7,376 nucleotides of DNA from Anaerolineaceae bacterium (GCA_014860845.1 JACZIY010000419.1:1-7376); one strand, 5' to 3'. Positions 1-5,931 are shown, numbered from the stretch's first letter. Program-made: numbers and translations. Notes: generated by a model not told the origin, from the letters alone.

Positions 1-265
1 GGGATTAAATTACCGTCTGGTTCTCAAGGGAGATGCCAGCCGGGCTCAACAACATTTACAATCTTTTTCCTGGGTACAGGATATCGTGATTGGACATCAG
101 AATGGCAAAACTGCCATGACGATCATGGTCAAGGATGAAGAAATGGCTGAAAGAGCCATGTTAAGGGAAGTGTTATCGGATGAAAATCTGATTGTGTTAG
201 AGTTCAGTCGTAATAAACAGAATTTGGAAGAGGTCTTTTTGAGTCTGGTGGAAGGAGTAGCATAA
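1..265 (+). CDS. ABC-2 type transporter ATP-binding protein, C-terminal fragment
   Basis: The open frame starting at base 2 is cut by the left edge and encodes 87 residues before a TAA at 263-265. The nucleotide-binding motifs (Walker A, signature, Walker B) lie outside the window. What remains is the accessory C-terminal domain (DUF4162-like) of ATPases that drive ABC-2 exporters: an alternating beta/alpha domain ending in NLEEVFLSLVEG, the usual closing stretch of this family. The protein would sit on the cytoplasmic face and hydrolyse ATP for the permease encoded next. Its stop codon overlaps the permease start (TAATG), which points to translational coupling within an operon. The substrate cannot be inferred. 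The family call is fairly secure from the tail and the neighbour, although no catalytic residue is visible. Confidence 0.85.
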   Translation, partial: GLNYRLVLKGDASRAQQHLQSFSWVQDIVIGHQNGKTAMTIMVKDEEMAERAMLREVLSDENLIVLEFSRNKQNLEEVFLSLVEGVA

Positions 266-1077
266 TGGCAGCCAATCAAGCATTTCAATTGGAAGAAACC
301 CGTGGATGGAAGATGGGATTGCGCAATCTGATGCGCAAAGAAAACGGTGAATGGTTTAAAACGCGCCGTTGGTGGATACAATTGTTGATCTGGCTTGTTT
401 TGATTGATGGATTCTTACTCTTTATTCTGGTAGGTGTTCCGCAAGCAGCGAAACTTTCCGGTCAACCTTTGACAGATTCAGAGGTGTTTACGACCGCTGT
501 GGAAGCTCTCTTCGGGATTGCCAGTTTGGGGATTGGATTAGGTATTATCATCGTGACGCAGGACGAAGTGATTGGTGAGAAAACCAGTGGAACAGCAGCC
601 TGGGTGCTCTCCAAGCCAGCTTCCCGGGCAGCATTTTACCTGAGCAAGCTATTTAACAATGGTCTATCCATCCTGCTTCTGATGATGGTTATTCCATTTT
701 TGATCGCTTTTAGTTTGTTATGGAGTAAAAATCCCGGTTTGAATGTTCCCGGCGTTCTGACTGCCTTTGTGATTTTAATCATCCACAATTTCTTTTATCT
801 GAGTTTGAGCCTGATGGTGGGTGTTTTTGCCGAAAAACGTTCCATGGTTCTGGCAATTACCCTGGCCGGGTTATTGGGTGGTCAGTTGATGATGAATATT
901 TTCAAGGAGCTGTTGTACTTCACCCCCTTCGGACTCTCCCAAATTATGGCCGGTGTGGCCAATGAAGGACCTTTGTCGATTCCTGGAATTCTTTGGTTAC
1001 CAGTAGGCATAACTTTTTTGCTCAGTCTGGTTTTCGTACTGCTCTCGATCTGGAAAATTCAGAAGCTGGAATTCTAG
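265..1077 (+). CDS. ABC-2 type transporter permease
   Basis: This 270-residue integral membrane protein has about six hydrophobic spans, near residues 37-57, 79-98, 131-153, 162-187, 192-211 and 239-263. Between spans 2 and 3 it carries the typical ABC-2 permease segment (E101 to K129: EVIGEKTSGT, then LSKPASR and a Lys), the cytoplasmic elbow that contacts the ATPase. The N-terminus is basic and cytoplasmic (RKENGEWFKTRRWW). The ATG at 265-267 overlaps the stop of the upstream ATPase, and a GGAAGGA-like ribosome binding site lies inside that gene's last codons, so this start is well supported. With the ATPase it would form a (permease)2(ATPase)2 exporter. Substrate unknown; ABC-2 systems export drugs, polysaccharides, peptides or heme-related cargo. 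It resembles the permeases found beside single ATPase genes in many Gram-positive and Chloroflexota genomes. Confidence 0.9.
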   Translation: MAANQAFQLEETRGWKMGLRNLMRKENGEWFKTRRWWIQLLIWLVLIDGFLLFILVGVPQAAKLSGQPLTDSEVFTTAVEALFGIASLGIGLGIIIVTQDEVIGEKTSGTAAWVLSKPASRAAFYLSKLFNNGLSILLLMMVIPFLIAFSLLWSKNPGLNVPGVLTAFVILIIHNFFYLSLSLMVGVFAEKRSMVLAITLAGLLGGQLMMNIFKELLYFTPFGLSQIMAGVANEGPLSIPGILWLPVGITFLLSLVFVLLSIWKIQKLEF

Positions 1078-1143
1078 AATTTCTGGTGAAAATGATCTGA
1101 AACCAAAAGGTGATTCTTTCGTATATCAACGTGAAGGATAAAG

Positions 1144-1287
1144 ATGACAATGAATGCAGAATCTAGACAATTACCTGTGAAAACCACGCTGTTGATGTTT
1201 GTGAGTATGATTTTTGGCTTCCTGTTTGCCTGGGGTAGCGGGGTTTTGTTGGTTTATCGCTTCTTCACCATGCGCCGGGATGCTTAA
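1144..1287 (+). CDS. small single-span membrane protein (47 aa)
   Basis: An ATG at 1144 opens a 48-codon frame ending in TAA at 1285-1287. A good ribosome binding site (GAAGGA, 1133-1138) lies five bases upstream, which is the main reason to treat it as real. The product has a polar N-terminus of about 13 residues, one hydrophobic helix near residues 14-38 (TLLMFVSMIFGFLFAWGSGV within it) and a basic C-terminal tail (YRFFTMRRDA). By the positive-inside rule the tail should be cytoplasmic and the N-terminus outside. It follows the permease after 66 bases on the same strand with no clear terminator or promoter between, so it may be a third member of the exporter operon, perhaps an accessory subunit. 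I do not recognise a family. An internal ATG at codon 3 could also serve as the start. Confidence 0.6.
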   Translation: MTMNAESRQLPVKTTLLMFVSMIFGFLFAWGSGVLLVYRFFTMRRDA

Positions 1288-1442
1288 TTTTTCCTTTTCA
1301 CCAGGTGATTAAAGGATCAATTTATGGTATCCTTAATGCCATTGAGGGTGAATAATTCTTAACATTGAACAGTGGAAATAAAACAAACTACCTCAATAGT
1401 GTTGCTTGTGCGCGAAAATGGTACAGAATTGGTTGAATAGAA

Positions 1443-1769
1443 ATGCCAGAATTTGATTTTGATTACAACTTCGAAGACATAAAATTTCGGCAGCCCCCCC
1501 AAATTCCGCAGGAGTGGTTGACGATGGTTTGTAAACTCCACCCGGTCACCGCTGCGGTGGTCTGGCAGGTGTTAACTTCCACCATTTCGGCAACGACCAT
1601 TACACTGGCTCAGAGTTCACCCGATCGGGGGCGTTTTAACCTGGTATCCATTGTCGCCAGTGGTAATCCGGATGCAGTCGAAGAAGTTACCCAATTGGCG
1701 CGTATGGAAGTGGATGAAATTCTCTTCACCATGGTGCCTGGCTACCATTCCCGCCAGATTCTACAATAA
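1443..1769 (+). CDS. hypothetical protein (108 aa)
   Basis: This open frame of 108 codons ends in TAA at 1767-1769. I do not recognise the family. The N-terminal 26 residues are acidic, aromatic and proline-rich (DFDYNFEDIKF, then QPPQIPQEW). The middle, about 36-57, is a hydrophobic but Ser/Thr-rich stretch that could be a buried helix or strand. The C-terminal half is a mixed segment with an acidic helix near 77-93. One Cys (C30) is present, with no metal or nucleotide motif. The start is uncertain: the ATG at 1443 has no clear ribosome binding site, whereas the in-frame ATG at 1524 has AGGAG (1510-1514) nine bases upstream and would give 81 residues. A run of seven C at 1494-1500 lies between the two starts. 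The gene stands alone, 155 bases after the small membrane protein and followed by a long inverted repeat. Confidence 0.5.
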   Translation: MPEFDFDYNFEDIKFRQPPQIPQEWLTMVCKLHPVTAAVVWQVLTSTISATTITLAQSSPDRGRFNLVSIVASGNPDAVEEVTQLARMEVDEILFTMVPGYHSRQILQ

Positions 1770-1788
1770 TCATTCACATGGTGGTGGT

Positions 1789-1830
1789 GCAGGTAATTTT
1801 GTCGGATATTTATCCGACAAAATTACCTGC
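1789..1830. repeat. perfect inverted repeat, 20-bp arms with 2-base spacer
   Basis: Bases 1789-1808 and 1811-1830 are exact reverse complements (GCAGGTAATTTTGTCGGATA on the left), separated by TT. As RNA this makes a very stable hairpin with an effective loop of 4-6 bases. It begins 19 bases after the stop of the hypothetical gene, a position suited to a transcription terminator or an mRNA-stabilising 3' hairpin. No T-run follows on either strand, so it is not a classical intrinsic terminator. Other readings are an operator, a cruciform site or a remnant of a palindromic mobile repeat. Confidence 0.9.
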
Positions 1831-1857
1831 GAGAAAAGCAGTGGTTTAAAAGAAAAA

Positions 1858-1908
1858 ACCCTTATTTGTTGTCGGCATTGTTTATCTGCTTTGCTAACAA
1901 ACAAGGGT
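1858..1908. repeat. imperfect hairpin, 13-base arms
   Basis: The arm at 1858-1870 (ACCCTTATTTGTT) pairs with 1896-1908 (AACAAACAAGGGT) with a single A-C mismatch. The loop of 25 bases (1871-1895) begins GTCGGC. Flanking A-rich sequence (about 1850-1857) can pair further with the T-rich TCTTTCT after the right arm. It could be the core of a small RNA or a leaky terminator. Function unknown. Confidence 0.5.
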
Positions 1909-2002
1909 CTTTCTCGCCTCTGTCTGTCACCCAATTCCAAACAGTGGCATATCCCAATCCTCAGGAGAACCAGAAATCGAAGAAACGAAATTTGTTAAGG
2001 TT

Positions 2003-2025
2003 AAACCGTGTTGTTGCGGTTTTTT
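2003..2025 (+). terminator. weak intrinsic terminator-like hairpin
   Basis: AAACCG (2003-2008) pairs with CGGTTT (2017-2022) around an eight-base loop, and the T-run spans 2020-2025. A 6-bp stem with only three G-C pairs is short for a terminator. It would end transcripts arriving from the hypothetical gene or from a small RNA in this stretch, before the P450 promoter region. Confidence 0.35.
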
Positions 2026-2084
2026 CCATCGCGCTTATTTATACCGCAAAATTTGTTGTCATTCGTCATATTATTGCGTGATAT

Positions 2085-2112
2085 TTGACCTGATTGCTCC
2101 GATCTTCACAAT
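2085..2112 (+). promoter_or_regulatory. possible sigma-70 promoter for the P450 gene
   Basis: TTGACC (2085-2090, five of six matches to TTGACA) is followed after 16 bases by CACAAT (2107-2112, four of six matches to TATAAT). The leader would be about 115 bases. Other near-matches occur in this AT-rich zone (TTGAAA at 2113-2118, TACAAT at 2183-2188), so the assignment is tentative. Confidence 0.3.
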
Positions 2113-2235
2113 TTGAAAGTTTATAAATCAGATCTGGGATGATAGACATTGTAAAAAATAATGAAAAAATTCACAAATTCGGTACAATTAAATCAGTTAT
2201 TGGGAATTGAATGGTTGGTAAAAAAGGAGAAGTAA

Positions 2236-3555
2236 ATGTCTGAAAACACACCCCCTGTTGTTTCTGGCGGGTTGCCAGTCCTGGGTCATGCCCTGGAGAT
2301 GATGAGGGATCGAGAGAGACTTTTTAAACGAGGATATCGCGAACACGGTGATGTGTTCGCCATCAAACTGGGACCGCGCTTTGCAGCGGTTGTGAGTGGC
2401 GCCGAAAACAATAAACTGGTGTACACACAGACCGATAAAACCCTTAATATGCAGGATGCGTATCAATTTTTGAAAGCTTCCCTGGGTGAGGTACTCTTCA
2501 CTGCGAGCAAAGAAGCCTACTACGATCAGCGCCCTGTATTACAGGAAGTTTTTCGCCGCGAGCGCATGGCTGGCTATATTCAGGCAATGAATATTGAGAT
2601 TCAAGGCTGGATCGATGGTCTCGGAGATTCCGGTGTCATGGATCTTTCAGCTGAGATGCTGCGCCTGGCGCAGTTTGTTGCCGGGCATGCTCTGATTGGT
2701 CCGCAATATCAGCAGGAGTTGGGGACTGGATTCTGGGATCTGTATCTGGATATCAGCCGCTCGCTCGATCCAATTCTACCGCCCAACCTGCCCCTGCCCA
2801 AGTTCAGACGGCGTGACAAAGCCAAAGCGGCCATCAATAAGATCTTTCACGAAATGATTGAAAAGCGTCGTCAGCATCCGGACCAATATGATGATCTGAT
2901 CAGCACCCTGTTACAAACCCCCTTGAAAGATGGCACCGTGATGGAAGATCAGACGATCGTTAATATGTTCACCGGATTACTGTTTGCCGGGCATGAGACT
3001 ACCGCTGGGCAGGCTGCCTGGACTGTCGCACAGATTCTCCAGAATCCGGATTATCTCGAGCTGGTCGAGGGTGAACTGAGTCAGAAGGTACCCACGGGTA
3101 CTGAGATCACGCAGGAGGTTATCAACCAATTGGAACATATTGCCTGGGCGATTGAAGAAACCACCCGCATGCGTCCGTCCGCAGACCTGCAGATGCGCAC
3201 GGTGGAACAACCGCTCGATCTGGGTGGCTATCACTTACCGGTAGGCTGGCAGGTAATCGTCAATGCAGCCAATTCGCATTTTCTGCCGGAAGTCTTCAAA
3301 AATCCCGACGATTATGACCCGTTACGCTGGTCGCCAGAACGCGGAGAGGGTAAGAACGCCTTCGCTTTGGTAGGTTTTGGCGGTGGCATCCATAAATGCA
3401 CCGGCATGAACTTTGCCAAGAATGAGATGACCCTTATCACAGCGCGCCTGCTGCAGACTTTCGATCTGGAATTGCTCAGTCAGGATATTCGGGTGGTACA
3501 GGGAGCCGGAGCCAATCATCCTTCAGAGATAAAGATCCGCTATAAGAGAAAATAG
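2236..3555 (+). CDS. cytochrome P450, CYP51-like
   Basis: This is a full-length soluble P450 of 439 residues, a heme monooxygenase taking electrons from partner ferredoxin or flavodoxin proteins not seen here. All core motifs are present: the I-helix AGHETT at 251-256 (acid E254, T255), the K-helix ExxR at E308-R311, and the heme-binding loop FGGGIHKCTG with the thiolate Cys388. There is no N-terminal membrane anchor. The N-terminus (VSGGLPVLGH), the B-helix region (AYQFLKASLGEVLF), the FRRRDKAK segment and the C-terminal basic tail (IKIRYKRK) recall bacterial sterol 14-alpha-demethylases. However, CYP51 proteins normally have His-Thr where this one has Glu-Thr, so it may be a sister family with another substrate. 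The ATG at 2236 has AGGAG (2225-2229) six bases upstream. It appears monocistronic, ending before a strong terminator, with no redox partner or terpenoid gene beside it. Confidence 0.95.
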   Translation: MSENTPPVVSGGLPVLGHALEMMRDRERLFKRGYREHGDVFAIKLGPRFAAVVSGAENNKLVYTQTDKTLNMQDAYQFLKASLGEVLFTASKEAYYDQRPVLQEVFRRERMAGYIQAMNIEIQGWIDGLGDSGVMDLSAEMLRLAQFVAGHALIGPQYQQELGTGFWDLYLDISRSLDPILPPNLPLPKFRRRDKAKAAINKIFHEMIEKRRQHPDQYDDLISTLLQTPLKDGTVMEDQTIVNMFTGLLFAGHETTAGQAAWTVAQILQNPDYLELVEGELSQKVPTGTEITQEVINQLEHIAWAIEETTRMRPSADLQMRTVEQPLDLGGYHLPVGWQVIVNAANSHFLPEVFKNPDDYDPLRWSPERGEGKNAFALVGFGGGIHKCTGMNFAKNEMTLITARLLQTFDLELLSQDIRVVQGAGANHPSEIKIRYKRK

Positions 3556-3560
3556 ATCAC

Positions 3561-3590
3561 AAAAATGCCCTGATTTCCAGGGCATTTTTT
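3561..3590. terminator. bidirectional intrinsic terminator between the P450 gene and surE
   Basis: AAAAATGCCCTG (3561-3572) and CAGGGCATTTTT (3578-3589) are exact complements around the loop ATTTC, with one further T at 3590. The stem has a GC-rich core with an A-run on one side and a T-run on the other, so it works in both directions. It lies five bases after the P450 stop and five bases beyond the stop of the convergent surE gene, and should end both transcripts. Confidence 0.93.
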
Positions 3591-3595
3591 ATCAA

Positions 3596-4423
3596 TTAGC
3601 TTGAATAACCGTTCTGGCGTAATTGCTGTTCCCATCCCTGTATGTCGATCGGGGCGGTCATGTCGATGGTCAGTGGCGTAACAGATACTTGATGATCGTA
3701 AACCACCGCATAGATATCGCTATCCGGGGTGACATCCTCTTTGGTGACATTGACTTTGAATCCAATCCGGCCTTTTTCCTGCCAGCCTAGGTTGGGATCA
3801 AAAAAGGGAACATAATACATGTGGCGCGATAAACGGGTCATACGCCAGGGTGTATCCACAGTTGCGTGGACGGGAACTTCCAGCTTAAGCAGGTCGACAC
3901 CAGCGGGCAATGCGGTTTCCAGCAACATTTTTGCGAATTTGTGGGTGAAATAAGCAGCGATCGAGAAATCGATGTCTGGATCGTGCTTGTCAAAATCATC
4001 AATATTTTGCAGTTGCAGGGAGGCTGCGATGGTGGGGATACGAAAGCTGGCAGCTTCCAGGGCTGCTCCAACGGTACCGGAGATGGTGATCCCGGTGCCA
4101 AAATTTTCGCCGTAATTAATCCCGGAAATTGCCAGGTCTGGTTTGCGTGGCAGGATCTTAAACAACGCATTCAGCACACACTGTGCTGGTGTACCGCCGA
4201 CTGCATAGGCTTTGAAACTGCCAACATCCAGGCAACATTCTACTTCTTCAATCAAACCGTCAGTCGTCAGTGGATGGCTGCGACCGGTGGAAGAGTTTTG
4301 TTCGCGTGGGGCCACCAGTACCACCTCGCCCAGGGGAGCCAATGCGCGGGCAGCTGCATGAATACCAGGGGATGCGATTCCATCGTCATTGGTGACCAGA
4401 ATTAATGGTTTGTCTTTTGTCAT
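3596..4423 (-). CDS. surE: 5'/3'-nucleotidase SurE (survival protein)
   Basis: A 275-residue SurE-family phosphatase. The family removes phosphate from nucleoside 5'- and 3'-monophosphates and can degrade polyphosphate, using a divalent metal in the cytoplasm. The metal and active-site residues are all present: TNDDG with D13 and D14, S44 in NSSTG, and N103 in SGINYGENFG, followed by SGTVGAALEA. These align with D8, D9, S39 and N95 of the Thermotoga enzyme. The length is slightly above the usual 250 or so, with the extra residues in the C-terminal half. The start chosen is the ATG at 4423, which has AAAGGAA (4431-4437) seven bases upstream; a TTG six codons earlier overlaps that site and is unlikely. 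In many bacteria surE neighbours pcm, nlpD or rpoS, but none is seen here. It stands alone, convergent with the P450 gene and divergent from the peptidase gene. Confidence 0.96.
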   Translation of the reverse strand: MTKDKPLILVTNDDGIASPGIHAAARALAPLGEVVLVAPREQNSSTGRSHPLTTDGLIEEVECCLDVGSFKAYAVGGTPAQCVLNALFKILPRKPDLAISGINYGENFGTGITISGTVGAALEAASFRIPTIAASLQLQNIDDFDKHDPDIDFSIAAYFTHKFAKMLLETALPAGVDLLKLEVPVHATVDTPWRMTRLSRHMYYVPFFDPNLGWQEKGRIGFKVNVTKEDVTPDSDIYAVVYDHQVSVTPLTIDMTAPIDIQGWEQQLRQNGYSS

Positions 4424-4447
4424 ATGATTATTCCTTTGCAAGCTTAT

Positions 4448-4456
4448 TTTATATCA
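4448..4456 (-). promoter_or_regulatory. extended -10 promoter for surE
   Basis: Read on the minus strand, bases 4456-4448 are TGATATAAA: a TGn extension directly before TATAAA, five of six matches to the -10 consensus. No good -35 sits 16-18 bases upstream, which fits an extended -10 promoter. Transcription would start near 4441, giving a leader of about 19 bases that just includes the ribosome binding site. Confidence 0.5.
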
Positions 4457-4554
4457 CATCTGTACGATTCTTGCCCCTGATTGATTGGACATTCACCATC
4501 TGGCTATTTTCCAAATCCATCTTCTGGCCAGGTCTTACCCCGGCTGATCGCAGG

Positions 4555-4583
4555 TTGCCTTTTGGTTGGGATTTTTTTATACT
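4555..4583 (+). promoter_or_regulatory. sigma-70 promoter for the metallopeptidase gene
   Basis: TTGCCT (4555-4560, four of six) and TATACT (4578-4583, five of six) are separated by exactly 17 bases. Transcription would begin near 4590, so the mRNA leader would be only about 15 bases and start at the ribosome binding site. An alternative pair further upstream, TTGATT (4481-4486) and TATTTT (4505-4510) with 18-base spacing, is weaker. Confidence 0.5.
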
Positions 4584-4590
4584 TACAATC

Positions 4591-4596
4591 GAGGAG
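4591..4596 (+). promoter_or_regulatory. ribosome binding site deciding the start at 4605
   Basis: GAGGAG lies eight bases before the ATG at 4605 but only two bases before the ATG at 4599. The second ATG therefore has the normal spacing and is the preferred start. The difference is two residues (Met-Asp). Confidence 0.6.
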
Positions 4597-4604
4597 TTAT
4601 GGAC

Positions 4605-5789
4605 ATGAATAGAAAAAAAAGAAAATGGGGATTAATACTGATTTTGAGTTTATTGGGGTTATGCCTGGGTGTGGTTTCTCTCTTTGCTGTCATCAACTTA
4701 TTTGTACCCAGTCAGACCATCCATCCCGATCAATTAGCGGATGAGGATATTGCCCGAGTGCTGGAAGCCCAGCATTTACGACAGGAACTGGGGGATCAGG
4801 TTTTTCCGGGCTTTGGAACTGTAGAGATACCAGCCCTTATCTATAATGAAGAGAATGCCTTTCTGATTAGTATCGCTAACCCACAAACAGGTTGGGTTAA
4901 AGTCCCGCAGGAACTGACTCGCGGTGGAGACTGGAAAACCATGCCACCTCTGGAAGCATACCCGCAGGAAATTTACTTTCGAACCGGATATGATCCCAAG
5001 CAGGAACCAGATGCATTTACTGTACGTGTGGGAGATATCTATGTAGGCAGCCTGCCTTCAGCTGATTGGTTTCGGTTGGGTCTGATGAATCAGTTTCGCA
5101 AGGATTTGCCAGGTTTTTTAAAACCCGTTTTTCCGTATTCATTGGTAGCTTCCATATTCTTCCCGAACAGCGATACCTACCTCTCCATGATCCAGCATGA
5201 GAGCTTTCACGCGTTTCAGGCAGTCTGGGCGCAATCACGTTTTGAAGCGGCAGAGTGGGATGGAATCCGTCTGGTTGACCAGTACCCCTGGGAAAATCAG
5301 GCAGGTATCGATGCCTGGCAGCAGGAACTTGATGTATTAAAAGCTGCCCTGAAGTCGCAAGATAAGGAAGAGATCCGGCAGCTGGCACAGCAATTCCTTG
5401 ACCTACGTGATGCCCGCCGGAAAAACATGAAACTATCAGCTGATTTGATTCGCTATGAGAATCAACGGGAATGGGTGGAAGGCATGGCACGTTACACTGA
5501 ACTGGAAACCTGGCGTTTGGCAGCCACGGATGAGCAGTACCAACCGCTGGCGGATATGCAAAGCGATCGCAAATTTAAGGAGTATCAAACCTTCGATAAT
5601 CGCTGGAGCAGAGAATTGGACCAGATATCTCGCATGGCAAACGACGAAGGGGATGGTCGCTTCTACTACTCGGGGATGGCGCAGGCATATTTGCTGGATC
5701 AGTTGCATCCATCCTGGAAGCTGACGCTGGCAGCTGACCCGACGCTCAACCTGGAGGATTTGCTCAGGCAGGCGCTGACGGTTAAGTAA
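4605..5789 (+). CDS. membrane-anchored putative zinc metallopeptidase (HExxH)
   Basis: A 394-residue protein with a basic N-terminus (MNRKKRKW) and one hydrophobic helix at about 9-32, which should act as an uncleaved signal anchor leaving the rest outside the cytoplasm. The most telling motif is HESFHAFQ, an HExxH zinc site at H198-E199-H202. About 90 residues later comes WVEGMARYTE, where E292 is well placed to be the third zinc ligand, as in gluzincin peptidases. The stretch between is rich in charged helices (about 235-285) with coiled-coil-like character. The region before the motif (about 40-180) is a mostly beta segment of unknown fold. I cannot assign a named peptidase family, and no substrate is evident. 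The in-frame extension to a TTG at 4566 is rejected because it precedes the ribosome binding site. The gene is divergent from surE and appears to be a single transcription unit. Confidence 0.8.
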   Translation: MNRKKRKWGLILILSLLGLCLGVVSLFAVINLFVPSQTIHPDQLADEDIARVLEAQHLRQELGDQVFPGFGTVEIPALIYNEENAFLISIANPQTGWVKVPQELTRGGDWKTMPPLEAYPQEIYFRTGYDPKQEPDAFTVRVGDIYVGSLPSADWFRLGLMNQFRKDLPGFLKPVFPYSLVASIFFPNSDTYLSMIQHESFHAFQAVWAQSRFEAAEWDGIRLVDQYPWENQAGIDAWQQELDVLKAALKSQDKEEIRQLAQQFLDLRDARRKNMKLSADLIRYENQREWVEGMARYTELETWRLAATDEQYQPLADMQSDRKFKEYQTFDNRWSRELDQISRMANDEGDGRFYYSGMAQAYLLDQLHPSWKLTLAADPTLNLEDLLRQALTVK

Positions 5790-5800
5790 ACTTCAGCAAG

Positions 5801-5831
5801 TTTACATAAAACCAACCACTTCAGGTAAAAT
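5801..5831 (+). promoter_or_regulatory. possible sigma-70 promoter for ettA
   Basis: TTTACA (5801-5806, five of six) and TAAAAT (5826-5831, five of six) are separated by 19 bases, slightly more than optimal. Transcription would start near 5838, just before the hairpin at 5842, giving a structured leader of about 95 bases. Confidence 0.4.
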
Positions 5832-5841
5832 GAAACCCTGA

Positions 5842-5871
5842 GCCGGGTGAACAGATTCCTGATCACCCGGC
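5842..5871 (+). promoter_or_regulatory. GC-rich hairpin in the ettA leader or end of the peptidase transcript
   Basis: GCCGGGTGA (5842-5850) pairs perfectly with TCACCCGGC (5863-5871). Inside, CAG/CTG can add three pairs around an ATTC tetraloop after an A-A mismatch. No T-run follows, so it is not a standard intrinsic terminator. It may protect the 3' end of the upstream mRNA, or act in the leader of ettA if the promoter at 5801-5831 is real. Confidence 0.6.
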
Positions 5872-5874
5872 AAC

Positions 5875-5895
5875 TACCTGTACAAACAACAGGTA
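5875..5895 (+). promoter_or_regulatory. second small hairpin in the ettA leader
   Basis: TACCTGT (5875-5881) pairs with ACAGGTA (5889-5895) around a seven-base loop. The same ACAGGTA occurs again at 5943-5949, within codons 4-6 of ettA, so the left arm has two possible partners. It may be a simple chance repeat. Confidence 0.4.
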
Positions 5896-5931
5896 AACAG
5901 AAAACTTTGGGTTCCAATTTGAGGTGAGAGT

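Larger units (their letters stand above)
1770..2235. other. 466-base intergenic stretch rich in inverted repeats
   Basis: No convincing protein gene lies between the hypothetical protein and the P450. From left to right it holds a perfect inverted repeat (1789-1830), an imperfect hairpin with 13-base arms (1858-1908), a short stem followed by six T (2003-2025) and an AT-rich zone (about 2040-2225) that probably contains the P450 promoter. The 10-mer ATTTGTTGTC occurs twice, at 1864-1873 and 2051-2060. The 71-codon open frame at 1866-2081 has no good ribosome binding site, is not protein-like and overlaps both hairpins. The stretch between the large palindrome and the T-run could encode a small RNA, but I match it to no known RNA family. 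Confidence 0.6.

Noticed and set aside
1070..1081. 12-base palindrome AATTCTAGAATT at the permease stop codon
   Set aside because: It is short, AT-rich, partly coding and has no T-run or symmetry beyond a few further bases, so it is not supported as a terminator or operator.
1341..1397. Inverted 7-mer ATTGAGG/CCTCAAT upstream of the hypothetical gene
   Set aside because: Seven bases with a 43-base gap are expected by chance, with no associated promoter or terminator features.
1651..1998. 115-codon plus-strand frame overlapping the hypothetical gene and the palindrome
   Set aside because: It lies in another frame of the hypothetical gene, runs through the perfect inverted repeat and encodes a Lys/Trp/Ser-rich sequence typical of a shadow frame.
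1864..2060. Exact 10-base direct repeat ATTTGTTGTC at 1864-1873 and 2051-2060
   Set aside because: One pair of a low-complexity T-rich 10-mer about 190 bases apart is too little to claim an operator or repeat family.
1866..2081. 71-codon open frame in the intergenic stretch, plus strand
   Set aside because: No ribosome binding site at the start, overlaps two hairpins and a T-run, and the translation has no domain or gene-like composition.
3866..4405. 179-codon frame antisense to surE
   Set aside because: It lies wholly opposite the well-supported surE gene and its Cys/Gly/Gln-rich translation is typical of an antisense shadow.
4424..4441. Six-codon upstream extension of surE from a TTG
   Set aside because: The extension would cover the AAAGGAA ribosome binding site of the ATG at 4423 and adds nothing conserved in SurE.
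4566..4604. Upstream extension of the metallopeptidase gene from a TTG at 4566
   Set aside because: It overlaps the -10 element and the GAGGAG site; the ATG at 4605 has proper spacing and begins a normal basic signal-anchor N-terminus.
5017..5490. 157-codon minus-strand frame inside the peptidase gene
   Set aside because: Antisense to a gene with a clear start, anchor and zinc motif; translation is Pro/Ser/Arg-rich with no domain.
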